DNA of 64,000 nt, taken from NCBI GenBank assembly GCA_029379385.1, contig CM055612.1, positions 13,020,001 through 13,084,000 of the forward strand. The letters are read 5' to 3'. The position numbers and the translations under genes are program-made. The notes under the pieces are model-generated. The model was given only the letters and a program-made list of their open reading frames with translations, had not been told where the DNA came from and did no database searches. Shown in pieces: positions 48,171 through 60,060 of this stretch. This DNA comes from Quillaja saponaria. Taxonomy: Eukaryota; Streptophyta; Magnoliopsida; Fabales; Quillajaceae. The first letter of the stretch is position 1, and each line of letters opens with the position of its first letter.

Positions 48171-48628
48171 TCTTCCTTCTTTCACAGTTTTATTTAGTAT
48201 TGTTTAAAATATATTTTTCAAAACTAAAATAATTTGAATTTACTATGCTTTACAAACAAAAATATACTTTATGGGTATATGAGAACTAATTTGATTTGCC
48301 TATATTTATAAACAAGAATGACTTAATTGCAAGAAATGGCATATCAAAACATTATTATAATGATTAATTTCAAGGCTAATTTTTTTAAAAGGATTTCTTG
48401 TATGCTTATCAAGGTTGAGTATTTGTGCAAAAACCATAGCATGACGCTTGATAATTCAAATCAACAATTAGTTTTGATACCAAATTCTAAAAAATTTCTT
48501 TCTTAAATAGAAAAGATATCTACGTGTTTAATTAAAACTACAAATGTTTAGACAGATAAGATAATGGAAAGCGAGAGAGAAGAACAAGGAGAGAGAAAGG
48601 AAAGAACGGGGAGAGCAAGAGAAGAGTT
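48171..48628. other. Spacer with purine-rich tract
   Basis: No gene. The last 70 bases (about 48558-48627) are nearly all purines (gagagagaagaacaagg... type), ending directly at the repeat that begins tgtcacacccc at 48630. A ttgatacca motif near 48475 resembles a reverse-strand retroelement primer-binding site, but it is not next to an LTR end. Confidence 0.4.
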
Positions 48629-48629
48629 G

Positions 48630-50900
48630 TCACACCCCTCACGGAGGCATGACTGGCCAGAGGATTGGATACCAAACCTCCATAACCCTGACTTCAAAAC
48701 AAAGTAACAAACATGACTCTTGACCTAACTAACGAATAAAAATAAATTTTATAAAACCAAAGTTCACTGTAAAAATAATTTGTTTTCTAAAACAAATAAT
48801 AATTTATTGAAAATTTATAGAGCATGCCTCAAAATACAAATAATCCATATTATACATATTAATCTACGTGTTCGCATAACAGATTAATCTCCATACATAA
48901 TCTATCCCACCGAGGTTGAGCACTCAAATTTCTAAAATCATTTATCAGAATCAGAATATCTTAGAATTTCAAATCAACATATCCTAGGTGCACCTAGATT
49001 TTAGATTTTGGAAATTAAAATCATTTATCAGAAAAATTTTATTTTGTTGGTTCTTATCAATCATAAACAATTTCAAACAAGCATGATTCAAATAACTCAC
49101 TAAAACATTGTGCTTACAATTTATTTAAATACACATACAATTACACATAATAATCTAGTCCCACAAGGGCAACAATTAACCACTCACCATACTATGAATC
49201 ACACTCCTCGTTCATCCTCAAATCCACGCGTTATTAGCTCAATAATACATTCCTGAGTTGAAAGTCATATTTTCAAATATTACTTACTTTATAAACTTCA
49301 TAGTTATACTCCTTTAATCACTTAAATTTAAATACTTACTCTCATACCTTTCTTAGAAACCTATTCCTCTTAGACATTTTAACAAATGTCTCGAGGATAA
49401 CTTAAATTCTGATTTATGTATGAATATATATTATACATACATAAGCCAAGATGTTAACACTTATTTCCTTAATTCCACCTTACTCACCTTACAAAAGTTC
49501 AACTTAAGTTATTTGTTTAAAATCAATTAAGAGCGTGAGCTATAAATTTCCAATATTCATCAAACTAAGTTCCAAGATCTTCCCTTTCCTTAACTATTTG
49601 CCCAACCGTGTTTCGTTATGAGTTCTTAAAATTTTATTCAATTTCAGCTAACAACTAACTCCCAAGAGTCAAACATTCGTTTTAAGAGCATCTTAATGCC
49701 ACTTCTTGCATGCAAGTATTCATTTTAATAAACTAATCTAAATTTCTAGAATCCCCAATACCAATAAATCCAATATTAACCTTACTCGTGCACTAAGTAT
49801 CGAGTTATACATTAACCTAATTAATTGTTCATTTCTTTCAACAAGATATTTAATTAATGAAATTCATGTGATTCAATTCCTAGGCATACGCTAAACTTAA
49901 AGTTCTCTTAAACATTTCATTAAGTACTTAGCATGCCTATGTGATTCCCACTCATGTGTATATTTAGATGTGTGTATATATATATATTTCCCAATAATCT
50001 ACACAATTCAATTAACCCTTATATTACTCATGATCCAATTATGGAATTTAATTTAAATCACTTGCTAGCTGTTAACCAAATATTCAAACTACCTATTTGT
50101 CCACTATGCCTATCCTCAACTTCCGAGCTTTCTAATTAACCATTTAATTAGTGAAACTTATGTACTCAACTATTATGTGTACCTATATATATATACTTAC
50201 TATTAAAATCAACACAATTCACTTACCCTTAATACTCTTCTCTCCATTATTAAATTCAACTTAAATTAATTATCAAAAGTTGACTAAGAACCTAAATTAT
50301 ACATTCCTACCATTAACACAATTCTATTATCGCTTACACTATTCATGTTTCACTTATCAAATTCAATCTAAATTAGTTATTTAACCTCAATTAAAACAAA
50401 ATGCATACAATTCTAATTTCCTTATGCTTATTTCAATTTCCAAGACCTTTTCCTTACTCATACTATTTTGTCACCTACAAGTCGTAAATTCTATCATACT
50501 AATTTTAATTATTTCTATTGCCATTATTTTTCATTGATAGCACACAAAGGGCTTAAATTATCTACAACAAAGCATCATAACCCAAGTAAAAGACACTTAT
50601 TGACTGAGAAAGAGTCCTTTGCTATCAATTATGGTAGCTAGTACTCATTCTTGCTATCCTCTAAAGTCACATAATCAGACCTCACTAACTCAGTCCCAAC
50701 GACTAAAACAGGGCATGATATTGAGCATAAATATGACATAAACGCTACTTATTATTGCTATTTTATGGCTGTTATAGTACACACCCAGCTACTGCCCACC
50801 ATATGCATGCCTCAAGGCTATTGCAAGTCACCATCTTCACGCCATAAGTCACGGATAGCTGGGTTATTAACAACTAGCCAAAACTGTCATGCTGGTGATG
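48630..50900 (-). repeat. TGTCACACCCC repeat, copy A (LTR-like)
   Basis: Begins TGTCACACCCC; on the - strand this is a GGGGTGTGACA end, as found at many plant Ty3/gypsy LTR ends. It shares order and sequence with 58442 onward: the tatgactgg segment, cttcgtaaccctgacttc-type segment, ccgaggttgag motif, and the stretch with caagcatgattcaaatag. No protein remains. The far end is not defined; a 97-bp fold-back (attgatagca 50533 to 50629) lies inside it. It may be a solo LTR or part of a larger decayed element. Confidence 0.45.
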
Positions 50901-51549
50901 GCAAAATAGGGGTTGTCTAAGCCAAGTCATAACCTCAAATCAGTTTGGAAGGGCAAAAGGAGTATGCCCCTGCTTCATTAATTAAATCTTCTGATTTTTT
51001 GAGCAAAAGCAACGCAAGAGAAAATCATAGGGATTTTCTTAAGGCCAATTTGATGGCTACTGAATGTAGTAGGATCCCCAAAACAACCAGACAAGGCATT
51101 GATACAGGGGACAGGAAAACAAGGGGTTTCTCAACTCAACCTCAACAGTAAATTGATGGGTTTGGAGTAAGAAAATATTCACTCTAATTCAACTCCAACA
51201 AGTAAAACAACAAAAGAGATAGACTCTATTCAAACCGAGTTATAGTAGTATACAAGGTAGCCAAAAGCACAAGAATTATCAACACAAGGAAGTGAAACAG
51301 ATAACCTCTAGAGTAGGACATAGTTGCAAAACTTGATGCCTTTGCCAATGTCTCCCTCTTTAGTCTATCCAACAGCTACACCAACCGAAAAACAACACAA
51401 AGCAGTGGAAAAAAAAAAAACAAACGGTTTCTCTAAGCTAAAGTAACACTTTGCTAGGCAAGAATGATATACTGAAATCTCTCCATTAGCACAAGAAAGA
51501 GGAGTTGAATTCTCTAGAAAGGAATATGGCGGTGCAAAGGTCAAAAAGC
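50901..51549. other. Unassigned sequence
   Basis: Higher GC than its neighbours but no protein family recognised. The 68-codon open frame at 50945-51151 has no features I recognise. This stretch may be the rest of the repeat to its left. Confidence 0.4.
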
Positions 51550-51700
51550 AGGGGAACAAACGACAAGACTCTCAACTCAACTCAACTAAGCCTTAAAATC
51601 TCAAACTAGTTGGGGTCGGCTATATGAATCATTTTCCTCCATTCGCATCAATCCAAGACAAGATTTTCATTAATTCCTAGCACAGCCATATCTTTCTTTA

Positions 51701-52813
51701 TTACTGCCCCCAATGTAAGTTTGGTCTCCCCTTTCCCCATCGAACACCTGGCACCTGGACCAAGTCACCTTGCTTAACTACTATATCCATTGGCCGACGT
51801 TGGATGTGTCCAAACCAACGTAGACGATTCTCCCTCATTTTCTCCTCAATAGGTGCTACTTCCACCTTCTTGCGAATCTCCTCATTCCTTATTCTATCCT
51901 TTCTTGTATGTCCTATCATCCATTTCAACATTCTTATTTCGACTACTCCTATCTTATGTGAATGTTGCTTCTTAACTACCCAACATTCGGTACCATACAG
52001 CATAGCTGGTCTCACTGCCGACTTATAAAATTTCCCTTTCAATCTATTTAGGATTTTAGGATCACATAAAACTCCCGAAGCACTCCGCCACTTCACCCAC
52101 CTTGCTTTAATCCTATGGTTTACGTCATGCTCAATTGCACCAACTTTTTGTATAAATGACCTTAAATACTTAAACACATCCTTTGTAGGGATTGTCTGAC
52201 CGTCTAAAATTATATCATTCGGGCCTCTTCTAGTTTCATTGAAATTGCACTCCATATATTCAGTTTTTGTCCGACTTAATCTAAGGCCTTTAGATTCTAA
52301 CGCTTTCCTCCACATTCCTAGTTTAGAATTTAAACCTTCCCTAGTTTTGTCTACCAACACGATATCATCGGCAAACAACATGTACCATGGAGCCCTATCT
52401 TGAATATTATAGGTAAGTTCATCCATGACTAAAGCAAATAGGTAAGGACTTAAGGATGAACCTTGGTGAACACCTACCGTGATCGGGAACTCTCCAGTCA
52501 TACCATCTACAGTCTGCACCCTAGTCATTACTCCTTCATACATATCTTTAATAACTTCTACATATTTAGTTGGGACCTTTTTCTTCTCGAGTACCCACCA
52601 CAAGACTTGTCTTAGCACCTTATCATACGTTTTTTCTAAATCAATAAAGACCATGTGAAGATCCTTTTTCTTTTCTCTATATTTCTCCATTAATCTCTTA
52701 AGTAGAAAAATAGCCTCCATTGTAAATCTTCCTGGCATAAAGCCAAATTGATTCTCAGAAACTAAAGTCTCATTCCTAAGCCTACGCTCAATCACTCTCT
52801 CCCACAGTTTCAT
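51701..52813 (-). pseudogene. RTE LINE reverse transcriptase, C-terminal part
   Basis: Longest open frame of the window, 370 codons. Motifs are [49 protein letters not shown], the palm box FADD (MLFADDIVLV), and the family C-terminus with WFGHIQRRPMD. The RT N-terminal part lies upstream beyond stops and frameshifts (52813-53310), so the whole ORF2 is not intact even though the catalytic FADD box is kept. Confidence 0.88.
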
Positions 52814-53313
52814 TGTATGGCTAATAAGTTTTATACCTCGATAATTCGAACAACTTTGAATATCTCATTTATTCTTATAAATAGGGATTAACGTACTCTT
52901 CCTCCACTCATCTAGCATTTTCTTGGTTACTAAAATCTTGTTAAAAAGATTTGTAAGCCAAGTTACTCCAATATCTCCTAGTCATCTCCAAACTTCTATT
53001 GGAATATCATCTGGGCCCAATGTCTTACCATTCTTCATCTTAAGCATAGCTTCTTTAACCTCCTGAGCTCTAATCCGATGAACAAATTGACGGTTCGTAT
53101 CATCAAAGGTGTCATCAAGGTCTCCAAAATCACCCATTAACTCTTTATTAAATAAAGTATTGAAATAAGTTCGCCATCTCTCATTAATCTCGTCTTCCTT
53201 AACTAAAACCCTATTAGCCTCATCCTTAATGCACTTAATACGAATTAGGTCTTTAGTTCATCTCTCCCTTTGCTTGGCAATCCTATAAATATCTTTTTCT
53301 CCATCCTTTGTTT

Positions 53314-54572
53314 CTAACTTTTGGTAAAGTCCTTCGCAAGCCTTGCCTCTGGCTTCCCTAACTGCTTTCTTAGCATCTTTTCTAGCTTGTCTAAAACATT
53401 TATAATTATCTTCATTTCTACACTTGGGTAATCTTTTATAACACTCTTTTTTAACTTTAATAGCTTGTTGAACTTCTTCATTCCACCACCATGTCTCCTT
53501 AGTCGGAGGTCCACGTCCTCTACTTTCTCATAACACCTCTCTAGCCGTATTCCTGATACGACTCGTCATCTCATCCCAAATCATGTTAGGCTCACCTTCC
53601 ACCTTCCAAGGATCACCCTATAACATTTTATCTTTAAAAAGAGCCATATTCCCTCCATTCAAATTCCACCATCTAGTCTTAATACACTTATTACTTCTAT
53701 GCTTTTGCTTCCGCCACTTAACGCTAATATCCACAACTATAAGTTTATGCTGAGACACTAAACACTCGCTGGGTAAAACCTTACAATCCTTACAAACCAC
53801 TCTATCAACCTTTCTAGTCAGAACAAAATCTATTTGGCTCTTATTCGGCCCACTACTAAAGGTGATTAAGTGCGACTCTCGTTTCTTAAAGAACGTGTTA
53901 GCTAAAATCAAGTCATACGCAACTGCAAAATCTAAAATAGACTCTCCACCCTCATTTTTAACACCAAAACCATATCCTCCATGTACGCGCTCAAAACCCT
54001 CGTTAGTATTTCCTACATGACCATTCAAATCAGCACCAATAAACAATTTATCACCTAATGGTACTCCTTGAACTATCTCCTCTAAATCTTCCCAAAAAGC
54101 CTTCTTAGTAGATTCTTCCAATCCCATTTGGGGAGCATAGGCGCTAATGATATTAAATGCCTCCTCGTCTATCATCAATTTCACTAAAATTATTCTATCA
54201 CTTTTCCTCTTGATTTCAACAACCTCGTCCTTCAAATTTCCATCTACAATAATTGCCACTCCATTCCTATTTCTAGTCTTACTAGTATACCACATCTAAT
54301 CTTGTTCTCTTTATCTCTCTAGCCTTTTCTCCTAACCACTTAGTTTCTTGCAAATAAGCAATATTAATCATCCTTCTACTCATAATATCTACAAGCTCTC
54401 TCAATTTACTAATAAGAGTCCCTATGTTCCAAGTAGCTATGCGAATCTTATCCTGGACTAGCTTCTTTATCCCGCACCCGCCTTCGATGCGAGAACCCTT
54501 GCTCATTTTGCACAACACCTGGGCGCCGAAGTGGTGCGCCACTAAGGATGTGACGACCCAACCCTTGCTCAT
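53314..54572 (-). pseudogene. RTE LINE APE endonuclease
   Basis: Two overlapping open segments (54572-54282 and 54295-53618) give [34 protein letters not shown] and SQHKLIVVD, the ordered motifs of an apurinic-type endonuclease. A frame change near 54290 separates the first segment. A third segment (53514-53314) carries the linker to RT. Confidence 0.85.
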
Positions 54573-54766
54573 TTCTCACTACACCCGGGATCTGATACAG
54601 CGCGTCGCTAAGAGGGTTACGCCCCATCGAATATTAGGTAGGATTCATCATCATAGGGTTTGACTAGTTTTATGCTAGTCGTCAACCTATGGCAACCCTC
54701 CTCCTTTATCCGGGCTTGGGACCAGCAGAGTAACCTCTGGCGGAGTTAGGGGAACAAACAACAAGA

Positions 54767-54980
54767 ATGGAAAGAAATTAAAGATAAAAAGGAAAAAGAA
54801 CAAAATTGTAAAAAAATAAGTTTAAGTCAACCATGTAAACTTATGGTTCTAGTTTAGTCTTAGTTGTAAGTAGATATATATATATATATACAAATCTTCA
54901 TTTACTTTTTTTTTATATGTAATCATGAAGAGTTACATACAAACTTTTTAAAGTGCACCTGAACATTTCAAAGTGTACAC
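54767..54980. other. Short AT-rich spacer
   Basis: Sequence between the RTE element and the next LINE. It contains an AT microsatellite (about 54872-54891) and no gene. Confidence 0.5.
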
Positions 54981-55084
54981 TAAAAATATCAGGTTATAAC
55001 AAGAGTCCTAAGAAGGAAGATCAACTTTATCGTGGTAACAAAAAGGTGAAGGTAGGGATGGGGGCAATAGCAGGGTTGAGTGAA

Positions 55085-56180
55085 TATCCTTGCCTAGAGG
55101 AGAGACTGTCTTGAAAGGTTTCCTATAAGGATTTGGTCCTTGGTGGTGATAAACCAGGGAAGGGTATGGATTTTGAATAGCAAGAGTCTAATGTTGATGA
55201 TTGGGATGTCAACAACGAAGATGATGATGAGGATGATGAACTGATTGATAAGGAGGATTACCAAGTGGTTCGATTTTCTAAGGAGGAGAAAATCATTTTG
55301 CATACTCCTTTGGAGAAAATCCTTGGTGATTAGATTGCTAGGGAAATGCATAAGACATAATTTTCTTATGCAAAAAGTTGTATCAAATTTGGAAACCAAG
55401 AGGTGCTCTCAAAATAATTAACTTGGGCAATGAATTTTTTCTTCATTCAATTCTCCCAGAGTCTTGATATGGATACTATTCTTACAGGAGGGCCTTGGAT
55501 GATCTTTGATAATTATTTTTTTATTAGGAAATGAGAGCTTGACTTTAATCCATTCATCCACATAATTGAGAAAGGTAGCAATACGAGTAAGATTCCTAAA
55601 CATTCCCATTAAGTATCACGATGAGAAATTTCTTATGCATTTTGCTAAGAAGCTAGGGAAACTGATAAAATGTGGTGCTACTACAAGTCAAGGTGACTGA
55701 GGGAACTTTGCTTGGGTTTGTGTGGAAATCAACCTTGATAAACCTTTTGTCTCTTGATATATAATCAACAAGAAAATAAGGTACTTAGAGTATGAAGGGC
55801 TACATCTTGTGTGTTATAAATGTGGTCTATATGGCGATACTACGGAAGTATGTACGATTATAACCAAGAAGAAGGATAAGGGGGGAGATGGTGCATAAGG
55901 CTTCAATGCTCATGGAGAATGTAGACCCTAGATGGGTGAAGGAGACTACTCAGAAGTAATCCTCGGAGGCTAGATACGATGATTGGATGTTGGTGCGAAA
56001 GGGTAAGAAACCTTATAGGGTTTGCCCCTTGCACATACTGAAAGTGACAGAGGCAAAGAGTGACGTAACCATAATAGGCATGCAAATATTCAGGCCACGA
56101 ATCACGGGAAGAACATCAAGGGGTGCTCTATTAAATCTGGAAAATGTAGAAGAAGTCCATGATTCTTAGGTTTCTCAGTT
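55085..56180 (+). pseudogene. L1 ORF1 (DUF4283 and zinc knuckle), broken
   Basis: Fragments in changing frames match the plant L1 ORF1 plan: an acidic leader, a GGPWMIFD-like segment (about 55489), a KYDEKFLM-like segment (about 55616), an INKKI-YxEYEGLH segment (about 55767), then the CCHC knuckle. ORF1 proteins bind the element's RNA. No intact frame remains. Confidence 0.65.
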
Positions 56181-56759
56181 AACTTAAGGGATGGAAAAGG
56201 GGAAGAGTACGACCAAACTAAGCTATAAAAAAAGATTGACAAACAAACATTTATAGAAATAGAATACTAGTACATGTTTTCTAGGGATGACTGTAGACAA
56301 GTGTTGGCAATCCAAAATGAGCTTAACAACCATGCTCAACCAAGTAGCCCATCCTTGTATATAGTAAGAAGTTCTTGAGCCTAATAAAATCTAAAGTAAT
56401 AAACCCCACAGGACCATCACATGTATGTTTCTGTGCCACCAAATGAGTTTGTGGAAGCTTTCCAAGAGAACTTAACCCATTTAAGTGCCACATTTACATC
56501 TCAATAAATTGTCCTAACGTTAGTTGAAGTCCAACATGATGTTATAGGTAGAATTAATGTTGGAGCACATCCCTTTAAACCCCTAGACGATAGTGTTATG
56601 ACTACTAAACGACAAGTTTGTAAAATGGGTAAGATCCCTCTAGTGAACACCCGGGATGAGATGATGAATGATGGTATAGCCTTGCATAGAATTGATTAAA
56701 CAATCTGGTTATTGGTCTATTATTTTACTTTATTTTACTGCTTTTTTATCATAGTGTTA

Positions 56760-58440
56760 TCTTGGAACTGTTGAGGACCTGGAAGTACTAGTTTCATAGG
56801 TGCCACAAAGGCCTTAATGTAATTGTACAAACTCGACATTTTGATTATTCTTGAACCAAGGATTAGTGGTGGTGCAGCTCAAAGAGTTATATGCAAGCTT
56901 GGGTTTGCTAATTTAGTTATTGAAGAAGCTAAAGGGTTCTCAGGTGGAATTTGGATTCTATGGAACTTAGGTGCTTTTAATTTGATTGTGTGTCATTGTT
57001 CCTCCCAATTTTTTCGTTGTCTGGTTAATTATGAAAGCAAAGAGAAATTGTTCTTAACAGTAGTTTATGCCAACCCCAGAGACAATATTCAAAAGGAGTG
57101 TTGGCTGGACTTAGTGCATATTTCTTAGGGAATTAATGGTCCATGGTGCATGATTGGAGACTTTAATTAGATCATTTGTCCAAGTGAAAAAAGAGGGGGT
57201 ATTCCAGTTAATTTAACTAAATGCCATCAATTTGCTCACTGGGTTAGTAAGTGTAGCTTGATTAATCTGGGGTATAAGGGGGCTAGATTCACTTGGAAGG
57301 GTGAAAAGATGGGGTGTTATGATAGAGTCTTCAAAAGGTTGGATAGGACCTTGGCAAATTCTAATTAGATTTCTCTTCACTCAGATGCTATTATGATCAC
57401 TTTGCCATGTGTTAAATCAGACCATAATCCTATTTTGATTAATACAAAAGGGTTGAATTCAAAGCTAGTTGATAAGCCTTTCAGGCTTGATGCAATATGG
57501 ATTACTCATGAGGATTTCCCAAACTTTATGAGTACCTATTGGGACATTAATATGCCTATTCCTTCTTTGCTTACTAATATTGTTGCTTATTTGAAGCAGT
57601 GGAATTTCATACCTTTGGAAATATTTCAAAACGGAAGAAGCATACTATGGCAAGACTCTTGAGCATCTAGTTAGCCTTGGAACATTCTCCTAAATCATAA
57701 TTTGTCTCACATAGCAGCCAAAGTCCATCAAGAGCTCATAGAAATTCTTAATCAGGAGGAGATTGCTTGGTATCAAAAATCAAGAAGCAATTGGATGTTG
57801 TATGGAGATTGTAATACAAAATTCTTCCATACTACAACCGCTAATAGAAGATGCAAGAATCGAATCCTAATACTTTAAGAAAATGATGGTTAGTGGGTGG
57901 AAGACCATGATACACTTAAAAGCCTTGCCAATAGCTACTAACATACCCTTTTTGGGGAAGAGAATTGTATTCGGCCGAAGCTTGTCACCATGCACACTTT
58001 TCCAACCTTTGTTCTTCCTAATATGCATCTGTTGACAATAGAAATTGATGATGATGAAGTAAAAAAAAGCCTTGTTCACTATGCATCTCTTCAAAACACA
58101 GGATGGCTTCCAAGATGTGTTTTTTTTCAATCTCAATGGGAGATAGTGGGTGCTAAGGTTTGTGGTTTTTTAAAAGCTTGTTTCGAGATTCTAGCTTTGT
58201 TAAAAGTGTTAACAAGGCATTCATTTCTATTATTCCTAAGGTAGATCACCTTGTTAATATGACTTAGTTTCGTTCTATTAGTTTGTGCAATGTTATTTAC
58301 AGGATGATCCCGAAGATAGAATAAGCCATCATGTCTTAAGTTGTTTCCCCTAATTTGGCGAGCTTTGTCCTAGGAAGACATATTCAAGACAACATTATCA
58401 TTACGCAATAGCTCCTCCACTCCATTCGATGTAAGAATGG
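56760..58440 (+). pseudogene. L1 ORF2 endonuclease and RT start, broken
   Basis: Open segments 56823-57128 and 57393-57662 give LVIEEAKGFSGGIWILWN, VVYANP, GDFN (about 57160), and SDHNPILI (about 57418), the standard L1 endonuclease motifs. RT N-terminal sequence follows (SFRP/HSFLLF-like near 58215). Stops replace conserved residues at several places, and the frame is lost after 57662. Confidence 0.75.
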
Positions 58441-58441
58441 T

Positions 58442-60060
58442 GTCACACCCCACAAAGGAGGTATGACTGGCTGGAGGAATGTGTAACCAAACCTTCGTAA
58501 CCCTGACTTCGAATCAAAGAAACAAGTACGACTCTTGACCAAACCAAAACATAAAAGTAAATTTTAGAAAACATAATTTAATAAAATATATAATAATTTA
58601 CTAAAATTTTTGATAAAGGTTTCTTGTAACTTGCAACATGCCTAACATACAAACACATAATACCTGGTTACATTCAACTAGCTACCAACAATAGTAATAT
58701 ACAAAGGAGCTCTGCTCCACTTTATACCACTATAATAAATAAATTGAACTATTACACAATACAAAACCAGACACCCTAAAGCCTTAATGTGACTACAAAC
58801 TTCCATCATTCGACTTCAAGTAAGCTCTCAAATATAAATCTTGCTACCAATTACTTGGCAAGCCTAGTATCGGTTGTTGACGCTCACAAAGATCTTGTTA
58901 CTAAAAGAAACATCAACAAGAGAGTGGTGAGTCCCACGGATTCAGTGAGTGGAAAAACGTATCCAAAGGGTACTACCATCACTCAAAATGTTAATAAATA
59001 CATAGATCAAATGATTTCAAAATAACATGAATTCCAAAACAATTAAATACCACACGTACGTAAATATAAAAACGTAAAATTAATCTAACACCTTTCATGT
59101 AATACATTATACAACAAAGAAATCAAACATTCAAAGTACACAAAGGGCCAATTAGAGTAACCCAGCACACGCATAACACATATCCTCCCACCGGCCAGTT
59201 TTTACCCCCACACACCAAATATATTCTCCATACATATCCATCCCCGAGGTTGAGTTACTCAGACATTTTAAATTACGTATCAAATCAAAATATCTTTGGT
59301 GTACCTGGATTCTATTTCAAATACAAAAGTCATTTCGGATAAAATTCATTTTATTGGCCTTTATCAAACGCATGCAAAATCACATGTCAAGCATAATTCA
59401 AATAGTTCAATTAAACACGTCACATTCTTATATACTTCTATACAAAAACATTTATTCAAATACACAAACAATTTAACATATTAATTTAGAACCCAAAGAA
59501 TACGTTATCCACTCATAGTTTACCGATGTTGCTTGTCACTTATTCTTGCGTTTATGCATGTCGTTCACTCAACAACACGTTTCGGCACTACAACCTGTAT
59601 AATATAAAATTCTTATTCAAGCATATGTTCAAACATCATACAATCATTACAACATTCAAGCTGAGGGTTTATATATATATATTTGTTAATTTTTCTATGA
59701 CATAAACTAAAATTCAAAAACCATTTATAATCAATCAAACAATCAAATATATGATGCTTAGTTAGATTTATTAAGAATACATACCAAAATGAGCAAGGAG
59801 ATGAAGGCTCTAAGTCAACATATACTCGTTAGTTGGTTGATACTCAAGAACAATGTGGGTGATGAATAATGTATAATATTGGTTTCTTCGATTATGTTTA
59901 AATAGGGGATAGAGGAAAAAATGAAAGGTTTCTCCTATTATGTCATAATAGTCATAAAACTAATAGCAAAAAAATTATAATGTGAAAACTTCTAATCTTT
60001 TATGGGAAACTACAAATTGAATGTGATAAGTTTCTATTATACACCATCTCTCTTCTACTA
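58442..60060 (-). repeat. TGTCACACCCC repeat, copy B (LTR-like)
   Basis: Diverged relative of 48630 onward, inserted into the L1 relic. The start is sharp. On the - strand the far part has a TATA-like ctatttaaa (about 59905-59920) followed by the rest of the repeat, which fits an LTR read on the - strand ending GGGGTGTGACA. The far end is not defined; the bases aatggtg adjoining the start recur at 60659-60665, a possible but non-canonical duplication. Confidence 0.42.

Larger units (their letters stand above)
51569..54747 (-). mobile_element. RTE-clade LINE, near full length
   Basis: About 3.2 kb on the - strand. It is flanked by a 19-bp target duplication aggggaacaaacgacaaga (51550-51568) with one mismatch at 54748-54766. 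The 5' end (54747) has the conserved leader of this family, followed by endonuclease and reverse transcriptase. The 3' end finishes in an actcaactcaactaag tract on the + strand, i.e. TTGAG repeats, as usual for RTE elements that lack poly(A). It is the same family as 13597-16706. Confidence 0.93.
54985..58440 (+). mobile_element. L1-clade LINE relic, 3'-truncated
   Basis: On the + strand. ORF1 (about 55085-56200) shows DUF4283-like sequence and a zinc knuckle CYKCGLYGD with spacing C-x2-C, near 55810. ORF2 starts near 56760 (LSWNC) and covers the endonuclease and the first part of reverse transcriptase. It stops abruptly at 58440, where the TGTCACACCCC repeat begins; the RT catalytic core is absent. 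Numerous stops and frameshifts show it is old. Confidence 0.78.

Noticed and set aside
48475..48490. Primer-binding-site-like ttgatacca near the TGTCACACCCC repeat
   Set aside because: About 150 bp from the repeat end instead of directly next to it, so it does not support an LTR border.
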